Shown: piece after piece, positions 26,878-37,775 of the stretch
How positions within the stretch are numbered: position 1 is the first letter of the stretch
How the letters are laid out: each line of letters opens with the position of its first letter
Source of the DNA: Paenibacillus silvestris
GTDB lineage: Bacteria; Bacillota; Bacilli; Paenibacillales; NBRC-103111
DNA: 64,000 nt
NCBI RefSeq assembly: GCF_009882985.1
Contig: NZ_WTUZ01000014.1
Coordinates: 198,017-262,016 of the forward strand
Direction: 5' to 3'
Notes under the pieces: generated by a model
Databases searched by the model: none
What the model was told of the DNA's origin: nothing
The model's input: only the letters and a program-made list of their open reading frames with translations
Program-made: the position numbers and the translations under genes

Positions 26878-28044
26878 CTATCCCCAGACTTGTTCAAAAA
26901 CACGCAGCCAGTTGCCGCCCATAATCTTCTGAATGTCCTCATCGCTATATCCTCTTGCTACCAGGCCGCGTGTGAAGTTGATGAAGTAACTGTACTTCTC
27001 CAGCCCCTTCACTGTCTCCGTCGACGGGCCGTCCCCTTTGGCAAAGCCAATTCTCGGGGCAATATGCTCTTTAAAATACACCAGAGACCATTCCACATCG
27101 CTCATCGGCCAATCCGTTCCAATGCCCACATGATCAACCCCGACCAGCCGAACCACATAGTCGATATGATCAAGTACATGCTCGATTGTCGTCTCCTTCG
27201 GGTCTTCATAGACGAACCACGGCATTGCAAAGATGCCAATGACACCGCCGGTTCCAGCAATCGCGCGGAGCTCCTCATCACTTTTGCAGCGCATATGGCC
27301 AAATAGCGCCTCGACGCCTGTATGAGAAGCGATGACCGGCGCTGTCGAAAGCCGGCAAGCATCCAGCGTCGTTTGCTTGCCGCAGTGGCTCGTGTCGACG
27401 ATGATGCCAAGTTCGTTCATTCTGCTAATGAAGCGCGTGCCGAAGTTGCTTACACCGCCGTTCGCCTGCTCCGCACAGCCCGAAGCAATGTAATTCTGGT
27501 TGTTGTACGTAAGCTGCAAAACACGCAGACCGAAATGATAAAGCGCGTCCAGCAAGGCAAGATTTTTGCCTAATCCGTCCGTCTCCTGCGCGGTTACGAT
27601 GCCCGCTTTCCTATTGCTGCTTTTGGCGGCGCGGATATCTTCCGCTTTCAGCACTTTGACCATCCAATCCATCGCGTCGAATTGACGCTGTATTTCGCCC
27701 ATGCTGGTCACAATGCTCTCTATATTGGATACGTCCAATTGGCGGTTGCCCGCCGTAATGCCAGAACGATACCACTCCTCCTTGAAAGCCGGGAGCTCTC
27801 CGCGAACCGCCATATCATGAATGATTTTGCTTGGCATGCCGCTGTACACCATCGGTTCATCCCGGTAAGGCTCGCAGGCTTCACGGATGTTTTCGGAGAT
27901 ATGCGCAGGGATCGCTTGGGGCGACAAAGGCCCTTGAAAGAGCAAATCAATAATAATGCTGCTCTCGTGAAGCCGGCTCGCACGGTCCTCCTGCTCTGAT
28001 GTTAAGTGAAAAGGATACAGTCCATCCGTGAGATTCATCTTCAT
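26878..28044 (-). CDS. Peptidase M19 (membrane dipeptidase) family protein
   Basis: 388 residues. TIM-barrel metallo-dipeptidase by its conserved TSHCG, IASHTG, GIGTDW and QETDG motifs, which hold the bridging glutamate and later histidines. The N-terminal HxD pair of active renal-type dipeptidases is replaced by IIIDLLFQG, so one metal ligand set looks altered. Members act on dipeptides with unsaturated or D-residues. The start at 28044 follows AGGAG. It lies 12 bp after the cyclodeaminase-family gene and 12 bp before the S15 gene; the three are one operon for an amino-acid-containing substrate, by inference. Confidence 0.85.
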   Translation of the reverse strand: MKMNLTDGLYPFHLTSEQEDRASRLHESSIIIDLLFQGPLSPQAIPAHISENIREACEPYRDEPMVYSGMPSKIIHDMAVRGELPAFKEEWYRSGITAGNRQLDVSNIESIVTSMGEIQRQFDAMDWMVKVLKAEDIRAAKSSNRKAGIVTAQETDGLGKNLALLDALYHFGLRVLQLTYNNQNYIASGCAEQANGGVSNFGTRFISRMNELGIIVDTSHCGKQTTLDACRLSTAPVIASHTGVEALFGHMRCKSDEELRAIAGTGGVIGIFAMPWFVYEDPKETTIEHVLDHIDYVVRLVGVDHVGIGTDWPMSDVEWSLVYFKEHIAPRIGFAKGDGPSTETVKGLEKYSYFINFTRGLVARGYSDEDIQKIMGGNWLRVFEQVWG

Positions 28045-28056
28045 CTATCATCGCTC

Positions 28057-29031
28057 CTAAAATGCAATTTGTGTGCCTTTCTTCCTGCGAACCGCTTCTT
28101 GAACAATATAATGAGCAGCTGCCAGATCCTCACAGGCAAGCCCCAATGATTTAAAAAGTGTAATCGCTGCGCTCGAACTCCTGCCTGGTTTAAGCCCCAC
28201 CACTAATTCTCCGATTTCGCCTAAAATGTGCCCCTCCCCGATCGCCCCTTCGCTCAGGGGAATCAAGTAATCCCCCGCTTCGTTCACGGCGGACTCTCGG
28301 CGATCAACGAACAACTCCGCTTGACGCACGAGTTCGGTATCCAGCTCTCTGTCCTTTGCCCGGCAGGCACCGACAGCGTTGATGTGAGCGCCTTCCTTGA
28401 TCCACGCTCCTTGCACAATAGGTATCGTTGCCGCCGTCACCGTACAAATAATATCCGCATCCCGCACCGCGTCCTCCGCGGAAGATGCGACCTCGACAGG
28501 AAGGTTGTACCGCCCTTCCGTCTCCTCCTTCAACTTCTGGGCATGGGCCGGGTTCGGTCCCCATACCTTGATCCGCTCGATCGGACGAACCATACTCATC
28601 GCCTCGATGTGAGTTCTGGCTTGCTCGCCTGTTCCGATCAGCGCTAGCGTGCTCGCTTCTGGTCTCGCCAGCAGCTTAGTAGCCACCGCACTGACAGCCG
28701 CTGTGCGGATCGCGGTGATTTTGGTGCCATCAACAATTGCTTCCAATTGACCATTGGTTGAATTGAACAAAGAAACAAACCCTTGATGCGAAGGCATCCC
28801 CTTGGCATGATTATCCGGCATCACCGTAATCACTTTGGCCCCCACTCGCTCTTCCCGCTTCAAGTATGCTGGCATGAGTCCCATAACATGACTCCCCTGC
28901 AGCGGAACAACACTTCTTAGCGATTGAATGGCCTGTCCATTCGTCAAGTCTGCCAATACAGCCTGCATGATTTCAATACAAGCTGACATGGACAGCAATT
29001 CCAGAACCTCGCGTTGATTGATGACTAGCAT
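28057..29031 (-). CDS. Ornithine cyclodeaminase / mu-crystallin family protein
   Basis: 324 residues. N-terminal KVITVMPDNHAKGMPSHQGFV and VDGTKITAIRTAAVSAVAT, then a Rossmann domain with ALIGTGEQARTHIEAM, are typical of the family. Members include ornithine cyclodeaminase, ketimine or pyrroline-carboxylate reductases and SbnB-like enzymes; NAD(H) binding is expected. First gene of the operon with M19 dipeptidase and S15 hydrolase, with an extended -10 (TGCTATAAT) 40 bp ahead. This looks like an opine, imino-acid or peptide catabolic cluster. The specific substrate cannot be read. Confidence 0.88.
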   Translation of the reverse strand: MLVINQREVLELLSMSACIEIMQAVLADLTNGQAIQSLRSVVPLQGSHVMGLMPAYLKREERVGAKVITVMPDNHAKGMPSHQGFVSLFNSTNGQLEAIVDGTKITAIRTAAVSAVATKLLARPEASTLALIGTGEQARTHIEAMSMVRPIERIKVWGPNPAHAQKLKEETEGRYNLPVEVASSAEDAVRDADIICTVTAATIPIVQGAWIKEGAHINAVGACRAKDRELDTELVRQAELFVDRRESAVNEAGDYLIPLSEGAIGEGHILGEIGELVVGLKPGRSSSAAITLFKSLGLACEDLAAAHYIVQEAVRRKKGTQIAF

Positions 29032-29070
29032 ATCTGAATGATCACCCGCTTCGTTAGTACTTGCCTTTTA

Positions 29071-29080
29071 ATTATAGCAA
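29071..29080 (-). promoter_or_regulatory. Extended -10 promoter of the cyclodeaminase operon
   Basis: On the minus strand TTGCTATAAT gives a perfect -10 with the TGN extension; no good -35 at 17 bp. About 40 bp ahead of the start at 29031. Confidence 0.6.
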
Positions 29081-29114
29081 AACACACGCCAGATGGCTTG
29101 GAGAGCAGCATGTT

Positions 29115-31769
<2,655 letters not shown>

Positions 31770-31895
31770 GTGACACCTCACCCGTTTATCTACTCGCTGC
31801 GAAAAAAAATTGTCATATCTTGTCTAATATATATTACAACATTACATGCCGATCTTCTACTGATATATCGTGAGCAACCTACCTTTTCGCCAAAA

Positions 31896-31928
31896 TAAAA
31901 AAGCCCCAAGCTGCTAGCAGCCCAGGCA
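31896..31928 (-). terminator. Intrinsic terminator
   Basis: On the minus strand GCCTGGGCTGCTAGCAGC with its partner and a T-run, immediately after the CcdC-like gene. Confidence 0.75.
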
Positions 31929-31943
31929 CTCTTCTGTCACGAT

Positions 31944-32435
31944 TTAGTTCACACTAGCTTTGCGGTATTTCATGAAACTGCCAATGCGCCAAACTGAAAT
32001 ATATAGGTAAGCCATTAGCATGGTAAGAAGCGTAAACTCCGTATAATCCAGCCCTTTGAAATATTGCGAAAGCGCGATGCGAATAACCAATACAGCAATG
32101 ATGACATACTTGAAATTCTTATTTGGCTTGGAGTAAACATAACCGTCCTCCCGCTTCTCATAACCGGTATGATACAGCATAATACTGCCCAGCCCCATGC
32201 CAAGCAGCATGGCGCACAACATCTCCCAGATCACGGGTAAATGAAAAGGATGATCCGGAATTTGCGTTAGCGAGTAGATGGAAAAACCAAAGAGAATAGG
32301 AAGTATAATGACCGGAGTTAGAATTCCAATCCCTTTATTTTTGATCGGACGTGTTTTGCCTCGGGTTCTGAGCCAGATTATCAGTATAATGACCAGTGCG
32401 CCAATGCCATATCCGACCAACGTTTCAGCATTCAT
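31944..32435 (-). CDS. CcdC-like (DUF1453) membrane protein
   Basis: 163 residues with about four or five membrane segments. Similar in length and layout to CcdC of Bacillus: an N-terminal segment, then RTRGKTRPIKNKGIGILTPVIILP, which is typical of DUF1453, and a final YISVWRIGSFMKYRK. The role of CcdC in cytochrome c biogenesis is not essential and not well defined. Start set at 32435 behind AGGAGG; a longer reading to 32498 has no ribosome site. Single gene with its own terminator. Confidence 0.8.
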   Translation of the reverse strand: MNAETLVGYGIGALVIILIIWLRTRGKTRPIKNKGIGILTPVIILPILFGFSIYSLTQIPDHPFHLPVIWEMLCAMLLGMGLGSIMLYHTGYEKREDGYVYSKPNKNFKYVIIAVLVIRIALSQYFKGLDYTEFTLLTMLMAYLYISVWRIGSFMKYRKASVN

Positions 32436-32668
32436 GATAAAAGTTCCTCCTGTTGCTGCTTTTTTATATAAGTATACACGATCTATCACAGAATTCATTC
32501 AGACGTGGGGCATATTCCTTCTCGGTCTACAGACCGATACGAGGTCCTTGCAAAAAGCCGTCATTCGACGTCAATAATCCGATTATCCGCATGTTCTTCC
32601 TTCGTTTTGTTTATTTAGCAAGAATGGTAGTATGTAAGTAAACACTAACAACTAGAGGTAACAGCCAG

Positions 32669-33955
32669 ATGAGAATGAGAGATTGGGATATTAATTTAAA
32701 AATCCGCCTTGGCGGAGAGACCGCTTTTAATGTTATTTTTTGGACCTTTTTTCCGTTTCTATCGATCTATTTTGCGAACTCCTTCGGCAAAGGCTGGACG
32801 GGCGTTCTCCTGATCTTGTCACAAACGTTGTCCGTTTTCGCCAACCTAATGGGCGGCTACTGCGCTGACCGTTTCGGACGCAAACGGATGATGGTCCTTG
32901 CGGCGTGCGGACAAGGCATCGGGTACGGCATCTTCGCTCTTGCCGCTTCTCCTCTAATCGCGATGCCCGTTCTTGGCTTCATCGGATTCAGCTTGGCCAG
33001 CATGTGCGGTTCCATCTATTGGCCTGCCAGCCAAGCGATGGTCGCCGATGTTGTCAAGGAGGAGCACCGCTCCAGCGTCTTCGCCATCTTCTATACCGCA
33101 GCGAATGTGTCTGTCGTTGTCGGCCCACTGCTCGGATCTATCACATACGATGATAATCCGTACATCGTGCTTTTCGCTGCTTCGGTTTTCTGTCTTCTCC
33201 TCTCATTGACGATGAGCCGCACCTTACACGAAACGCTGCCGGACAAGCTTGCCCAGCGCAACCGCTCCGAAGCCGGTGAGCCCTGGTACCGGTTCCTTGC
33301 CGCGCAGCTGCGCGACTATAAGATCATTGCTGCTGACCGCGTCTTCCTGCTATTCATCCTCGCGGGTGTGCTGCTGTCTCAGACCTTCATGCAGCTGGAT
33401 TTGCTGTTCCCTGTTTTCATGGAGGAAACCGTGAAGTTATCGACGATCTTCTCCTACGGCGACTGGAACCTGCAGTTATCCGGCAAGCAGTTGTTCGGCC
33501 TGATTGTATCAGAGAACGGACTGTTCGTAGCCCTATTTACCGTGCTTGTTACCAAGTGGATGCTCGCTTATCGTGACCGCTACGTATTCATTGGCGGTGC
33601 GCTTTTCTATGCGATTGGCATCGTCATGTTCGGCCACATGTCCACCTTCTGGGGATTCACCCTCGCGATCGCCGTGTTCACGCTGGCTGAGCTTATGTCG
33701 GCTGGCCCTCAGCAAGCTTTCGTCTCGCGGCTGGCTCCCGAGCATATGCGCGGCCAGTATTTTGCCGCTGGCAGCTTGCGCTATACGCTTGGGCGCACCT
33801 TAGCGCCGCTATCGATCCCGATCTCTTCCTGGATCGGCTTCACATGGACATTCATCCTGCTAGCGGGGATCGCTGTTATTTCCGCGGTCCTGTACAACAT
33901 CATGTTCAACTTGTATGACCGTCAGAGTGCTGTTTCTAGCGGAGAATTCCGCTAG
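32669..33955 (+). CDS. Major facilitator superfamily transporter
   Basis: 428 residues with about 12 membrane segments. The MFS A-motif is visible as GGYCADRFGRKRMM after segment 2 (about residues 58-71), and the second half repeats a shorter version. The N-terminus MRMRDWDINLKIRLGGE is cytoplasmic. It resembles the drug or multidrug efflux branch but no specific substrate can be read. A weak ribosome site (AGAGGT) precedes 32669. Interspersed repeat follows its stop, and no partner genes are close. Confidence 0.88.
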   Translation: MRMRDWDINLKIRLGGETAFNVIFWTFFPFLSIYFANSFGKGWTGVLLILSQTLSVFANLMGGYCADRFGRKRMMVLAACGQGIGYGIFALAASPLIAMPVLGFIGFSLASMCGSIYWPASQAMVADVVKEEHRSSVFAIFYTAANVSVVVGPLLGSITYDDNPYIVLFAASVFCLLLSLTMSRTLHETLPDKLAQRNRSEAGEPWYRFLAAQLRDYKIIAADRVFLLFILAGVLLSQTFMQLDLLFPVFMEETVKLSTIFSYGDWNLQLSGKQLFGLIVSENGLFVALFTVLVTKWMLAYRDRYVFIGGALFYAIGIVMFGHMSTFWGFTLAIAVFTLAELMSAGPQQAFVSRLAPEHMRGQYFAAGSLRYTLGRTLAPLSIPISSWIGFTWTFILLAGIAVISAVLYNIMFNLYDRQSAVSSGEFR

Positions 33956-33956
33956 G

Positions 33957-34264
33957 ATTTTATTTAACGGAACTGGAGTCCGCTAATTGAAGGAAATGGA
34001 GTCATTTCCTTCTCTAGCGGAACTACAGGGTCTTATCTATGCTTGGAGCTGTAATTTTCAGGAAAAACAGCGAAATAGGGGATCACAGTTCCCTTCTAGA
34101 AGCCGAAGTGCTATTTCACGCCAAAATAACGGACTATAGTTCCCCTGGCCCCCTACTCCCCCTCCCTCGCACGATGAAATTCTTGTCCTCTAGGCCTATT
34201 CATAAGCAAATCTCTCAATCTATGAATACATAGAAGTATTACTAGATAAGGAGAGTGAAGACCT
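33957..34264. repeat. Intergenic interspersed element, copy 2
   Basis: Gene-free stretch after the MFS gene. It contains phrases such as TAGCGGA, CCGCTA, GGACTATAGTTCCC and the 18-mer AGCGGAACTACAGGGTCT, shared exactly with the element near 24503. Inverted arms (for example AAGGAAATG and CATTTCCTT) suggest a hairpin-forming transcript or DNA. The right end holds only the ribosome site of the CHRD gene. Confidence 0.6.
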
Positions 34265-34675
34265 ATTCCTACTATATACAAAGCCTTTCTAAACGGTAGA
34301 AACGAAGTCCCCCCCGTACAAACTGCAGCCACCGGAGATGCCATATTCGAGCTGAACAGCAGCGGAACCCAGTTAAGATTTGCCTTGATCATACGCAATA
34401 TTTCTCGTGCCACCCAAGGCTATATTCATGTTGGACTAACAGGTCGAGGCGGTCCCGTAGCTATATTCCTATTTGGACCCAATAAATTCGGTATTTCCGT
34501 CCGACGAGGTGTCATTCGAGGCACTTTGACGAATCAAGATTTAGTCGGTCCCCTGCAAGGCAAGACGCTTAGAGACTTAATCACGGAATTCGAAGACGGC
34601 AATGCCTATGTCAACGTGCACACCGCCCGGAATCCGGAAGGTGAAGTTCGCGGTCAAGTTAAACCGTCCTCATGA
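34265..34675 (+). CDS. CHRD-domain protein with apparent ATT start
   Basis: 136 residues as read from 34265. The family pattern FLNGRNEVPPVQTAATGDAIF then LNSSGTQLRFALIIRNIS and GYIHVGL, GRG.PVAIFLFGP, and EGEVRGQ are clear; CHRD domains are found in extracellular or spore-coat-like proteins. The frame is closed by TGA at 34256-34258, and between that stop and the conserved NGRNEVPP there is no ATG, GTG or TTG. AAGGAG stands 11 bp ahead of ATT at 34265. Either ATT initiates, or a one-base shift from a GTG at 34255 has occurred. The prior reading from a TTG at 34385 would cut off a third of the domain. Confidence 0.8.
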   Translation: MPTIYKAFLNGRNEVPPVQTAATGDAIFELNSSGTQLRFALIIRNISRATQGYIHVGLTGRGGPVAIFLFGPNKFGISVRRGVIRGTLTNQDLVGPLQGKTLRDLITEFEDGNAYVNVHTARNPEGEVRGQVKPSS

Positions 34676-34683
34676 TGTGTGAA

Positions 34684-34712
34684 AAGGCACCCTTACGGGT
34701 GTCTTTCTCTTT
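34684..34712 (+). terminator. Intrinsic terminator
   Basis: GGCACCC TTAC GGGTGTC hairpin with T-rich end, just after the CHRD gene. Confidence 0.75.
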
Positions 34713-34838
34713 GCAAACACCCCTATGCCCATGAAAATAGGTTCCAAGGTTTACACTAGTTCGGTCCTCTCAGAATATGAATGTTTAGAATACCAATCAC
34801 GTACGTGACAGTCATCTAGACAAAGGGGATGTGGCCTG

Positions 34839-35711
34839 ATGAAAAAAAGATCTACTCTTTATTCTTCTCTGGTTAAGCGAAGTTCCAGCCATATGCATCA
34901 TTTCGTTCATAGACTTTGCCGCAAAGGGGATGAGCAACTTCACTTCATCTTAGTCAACGATGCTGAGCGCACGAAACAGAACCAGGCGAAATCCGCACAT
35001 TCTGCGCACTCTTTGAATTCATCTGGCGATAAAAAGGCCGTCTTGCTCCATAAGCCCCTTTTACTATTGGAAAAACAAGTCCCTCGAATCGAGCTGCTTT
35101 CCAAAGGCAACAAATCCGTCCATTTACTCAGTCAAAATGCTAAGGGCTACGCGATATTCATGGAAATTAACCGCAGGGATGAAAAAACGCGCGAAATCAA
35201 AGACATCAGAGCACAGTTTATTGATGTTGATCTTAATAAAATATCTGAACAATTCCCAACCAAAGAACAATTAAAAGAACGCATCCAACAACTCAAAGAA
35301 AGCCCCTTGGAGCGGATACAATCCATTGAAATCAAAAAAGGAAAGCAAGGGCAGTACCTGCTTAAAGCTCATCGCTCCGAGGATCGAGTTGCTCTATTGA
35401 AAAAGAGCTTCCTGAAAAAGCACTGGCATCAGATCAAACATGCGATGATCGTTGAAACCAAAAACGGCTATCACATCTATTGGGTCATTCAAGGCGGTTC
35501 CGTAAGTAAATTCGTTCCTATCCAAAAAGCGCTGGCCAGCAAATTTGGGTCAGACCCTATGATTACGAACCTAACGAGAGTCATGCGAATCCCTGGCTTT
35601 TATCATATGAAGAATCCGGATAAGCCTTACCTAGTCAAAGTCATCCATTCAGGAAGAAAGCAACCTTTTACCCAAGAGGAACTTATCCACACACTACTGT
35701 TGAAACCATAA
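34839..35711 (+). CDS. Stand-alone RepB-primase-like (archaeo-eukaryotic primase fold) protein
   Basis: 290 residues. The last two thirds carry the three motifs of RepB-type primases: FIDVDLNK at 127-134 (D129, D131), ETKNGYHIYW at 206-215 (H212) and TRVMRIPGFYHMKNP at 246-260 (R250, H256, K258). The N-terminal 100 residues are basic and unrecognised. RepB-like primases normally belong to plasmids or mobile elements, but none is adjacent here; only a CHRD gene and a DUF3231 gene flank it. AAGGGGAT precedes the start. Enzymatic activity and role (replication, repair or remnant) are not proven by sequence. Confidence 0.75.
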   Translation: MKKRSTLYSSLVKRSSSHMHHFVHRLCRKGDEQLHFILVNDAERTKQNQAKSAHSAHSLNSSGDKKAVLLHKPLLLLEKQVPRIELLSKGNKSVHLLSQNAKGYAIFMEINRRDEKTREIKDIRAQFIDVDLNKISEQFPTKEQLKERIQQLKESPLERIQSIEIKKGKQGQYLLKAHRSEDRVALLKKSFLKKHWHQIKHAMIVETKNGYHIYWVIQGGSVSKFVPIQKALASKFGSDPMITNLTRVMRIPGFYHMKNPDKPYLVKVIHSGRKQPFTQEELIHTLLLKP

Positions 35712-35721
35712 GCCACTGCAA

Positions 35722-35748
35722 AAAAGCACCCTTTACAGGTGCTTTTTC
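35722..35748 (+). terminator. Intrinsic terminator
   Basis: AAAAAGCACC CTTTACA GGTGCTTTTT, right after the primase-like gene; also usable from the other side. Confidence 0.85.
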
Positions 35749-35775
35749 TTAATGTAGCAGGGCGCCGCGGCCTCT

Positions 35776-36312
35776 TCATGCTTCCGGTCTAACGTACGGC
35801 GGCGGAGCCAGCAACCAGCCTTTGCTCATCAGCATATCCTTAAATGTTATCGAGAAAATTAACTTTTTCATCTGAAACTTGGCAAACATCATGGCCACAT
35901 CCGGCCGTACGGCTTCTGTCAGCCCTCGACAAGCATAATTGATTCCCAATACTAAATTGAAGCTGAGAAGATTCGCTATTTCCTCATCTGACAACTTCGA
36001 CCCCTTCGGAATATCTCGAAAATCGCCAACCGGTTTATCCGGAGATGCCGCTGGCAGCGGGACACCTTCCACTCTCAGAAATTCAGTCAGGTCCTCAAGT
36101 ATCGGCCGGTGCACATCATTAATGACCTCTCGCAGCTTCTCTTTCAATTCAGGATCCTCCGTAATATTAAAAGATACCTGCTCACCGCGCATCGTTTGAT
36201 CGGTTGCATTGTAGTAAAACCACAGATTCATGACTTCTCCTACATTTAAAGGAGGCTTTTCGCCATCCAGAAACGGCTTGATCGTATCGCCGAGTACCTC
36301 CAAGATATTCAT
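35776..36312 (-). CDS. DUF3231 family protein
   Basis: 178 residues. Starts MNILEVLGDTIKPFLDGEKPPLNVGEVMNLWFYY, a family hallmark, followed by conserved segments RGEQVSFN and DVHRPILEDL and a second half in duplicate helical layout. DUF3231 proteins are spore-former proteins of unknown function and often sit near sporulation or germination genes, here next to a gerK operon. Start at 36312, behind AAAGGAG; the upstream in-frame reading lacks a ribosome site. Confidence 0.85.
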   Translation of the reverse strand: MNILEVLGDTIKPFLDGEKPPLNVGEVMNLWFYYNATDQTMRGEQVSFNITEDPELKEKLREVINDVHRPILEDLTEFLRVEGVPLPAASPDKPVGDFRDIPKGSKLSDEEIANLLSFNLVLGINYACRGLTEAVRPDVAMMFAKFQMKKLIFSITFKDMLMSKGWLLAPPPYVRPEA

Positions 36313-36389
36313 ATTTCTCAACTCCTTTGCTAATAGCGTACCCATTGCCATCTATTTTATAAGGGTGATCTTGGAAGCGGCCTAGACAT

Positions 36390-37514
36390 TCACCATGACG
36401 ATTGGTTAACTAGTGCCCTCAACTTCTTTTTTCGCACAGCATAGATACCTAATAGACATAAGGGGACGACCAGACTCATCGCGATATCATATAAAGCCCA
36501 ATAGTGAATGGCTATATTCGAAAAGAACTGTGAGCTAGGTATCGAGATAAAAATAGAAGCAAAACTAATCATCCCAATAGGCAAGGTCAAAATTTTATAA
36601 TCTTTCAGTTTCAACATTTGGGCAATCCCTATATTTAACGCATAGAAGTATAACGTTGTCTTGATGTAGGTCGTAATAATCCATGTAAAGGCAATAATTG
36701 CTTCCAATCTTTCGGCAATATTACGGATACTTACCTGTTGAGCTAATGCAAAACTGGAATAATACGTATTAGCGGTTCTATATTCGCCTAGTACAAGAAT
36801 ACTTTGAGTCAAAATAATATTTATGACTATGCCACCAAGAAGAGCGCCCACAACAAAATTTCTTTTCACTTTCTTATGTTCTTTCACATGAGGCATGATC
36901 ACGAGAAGACAAAAGATTTCCATATACGGAAAACTCCCGGCATTCAATGACCCCCAGATCACTGGCTTCATCCCATTCTCCAATATGGGGCGCATGCGCT
37001 CCATGTCCATTTGAGTAGCTAATAGTATCATTAATACGAGAAGCATCAGGATCACCCATGGAAAAAAGATTTCAGCCGCTCGAATGATGGAATCGATCCC
37101 CAATCGAACTGCAAAAACCATGATCACAAAAAACATAATTTCAATGGACTCGATGGGTGTTTCCGGCATATTATCCGTTGCCATAAAGTCGCCAATCTGC
37201 CAGGAAACACACATCTCTGTAAAGAAAAAATAGATCAAGAATGTCAAGTTGATGAAAAATCCAAGCCACTTCCCTGCAATAAGCGTCGTATATTGAATGA
37301 GTGAAAGGTTAGGAAAGAGTCCGGCCATATAAGAGAAAAACCAGACAACGAGTAGACCAAAAACCAGTCCGATCCATGCCGATAACCAAGCATCCTGATG
37401 TGAGATAGCAGCTACCCCCGAAGGTAAGATCAGGATGGAATCGCCTAGAGTTAGTACGATAACGATGATGGTAAACTGACGAATACTTATCGATCCTTTT
37501 TCCAACTTCAGCAT
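36390..37514 (-). CDS. gerKB: Spore germination receptor B subunit (GerKB-type)
   Basis: 374 residues, 10 membrane segments of the APC-type fold typical of germinant-receptor B subunits (start RQFTIIVIVLTLGDSILIL, GVAAISHQDAWLSAW). The B subunit binds the nutrient germinant in related receptors. It is the last gene of an A-C-D-B operon, all on the minus strand with near-zero gaps; the D-subunit gene lies 18 bp upstream. The germinant is unknown. K-type naming follows operon order and best fit of the subunits. Confidence 0.88.
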   Translation of the reverse strand: MLKLEKGSISIRQFTIIVIVLTLGDSILILPSGVAAISHQDAWLSAWIGLVFGLLVVWFFSYMAGLFPNLSLIQYTTLIAGKWLGFFINLTFLIYFFFTEMCVSWQIGDFMATDNMPETPIESIEIMFFVIMVFAVRLGIDSIIRAAEIFFPWVILMLLVLMILLATQMDMERMRPILENGMKPVIWGSLNAGSFPYMEIFCLLVIMPHVKEHKKVKRNFVVGALLGGIVINIILTQSILVLGEYRTANTYYSSFALAQQVSIRNIAERLEAIIAFTWIITTYIKTTLYFYALNIGIAQMLKLKDYKILTLPIGMISFASIFISIPSSQFFSNIAIHYWALYDIAMSLVVPLCLLGIYAVRKKKLRALVNQSSW

Positions 37515-37532
37515 AATTGCCCACCTCTGCGA

Positions 37533-37775
37533 TTATTTCAATAAACTTTCCATGGCTTCACTAACCGGTTTAAAAATAAAAACCATTGCTTGCAGCGGAT
37601 TTGGGAGAGGGAGGCGCAGAACGTGTGCTACGTTCAGGCCTACGCCGCAAAACAATAGTAAACTGAAACTCCATGCCTCCTTCAGCATTTTTTTTCGCCA
37701 TAACGGAAGGAATTCAACCCAGAAAATAACGATCGAAACGGCAATCACAGCTGTTACCGCCAGCATCATATCCAT
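37533..37775 (-). CDS. Small membrane subunit of germinant receptor (GerD-type, such as GerKD)
   Basis: 80 residues with two hydrophobic segments (about 4-22 and 36-54). It starts on the base next to the stop of the C-subunit gene and precedes the B-subunit gene. Tiny D subunits of this kind are encoded in many GerA-family operons and tune receptor function. I assign it by size, topology and position; the sequence itself carries no strong motif. Confidence 0.75.
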   Translation of the reverse strand: MDMMLAVTAVIAVSIVIFWVEFLPLWRKKMLKEAWSFSLLLFCGVGLNVAHVLRLPLPNPLQAMVFIFKPVSEAMESLLK

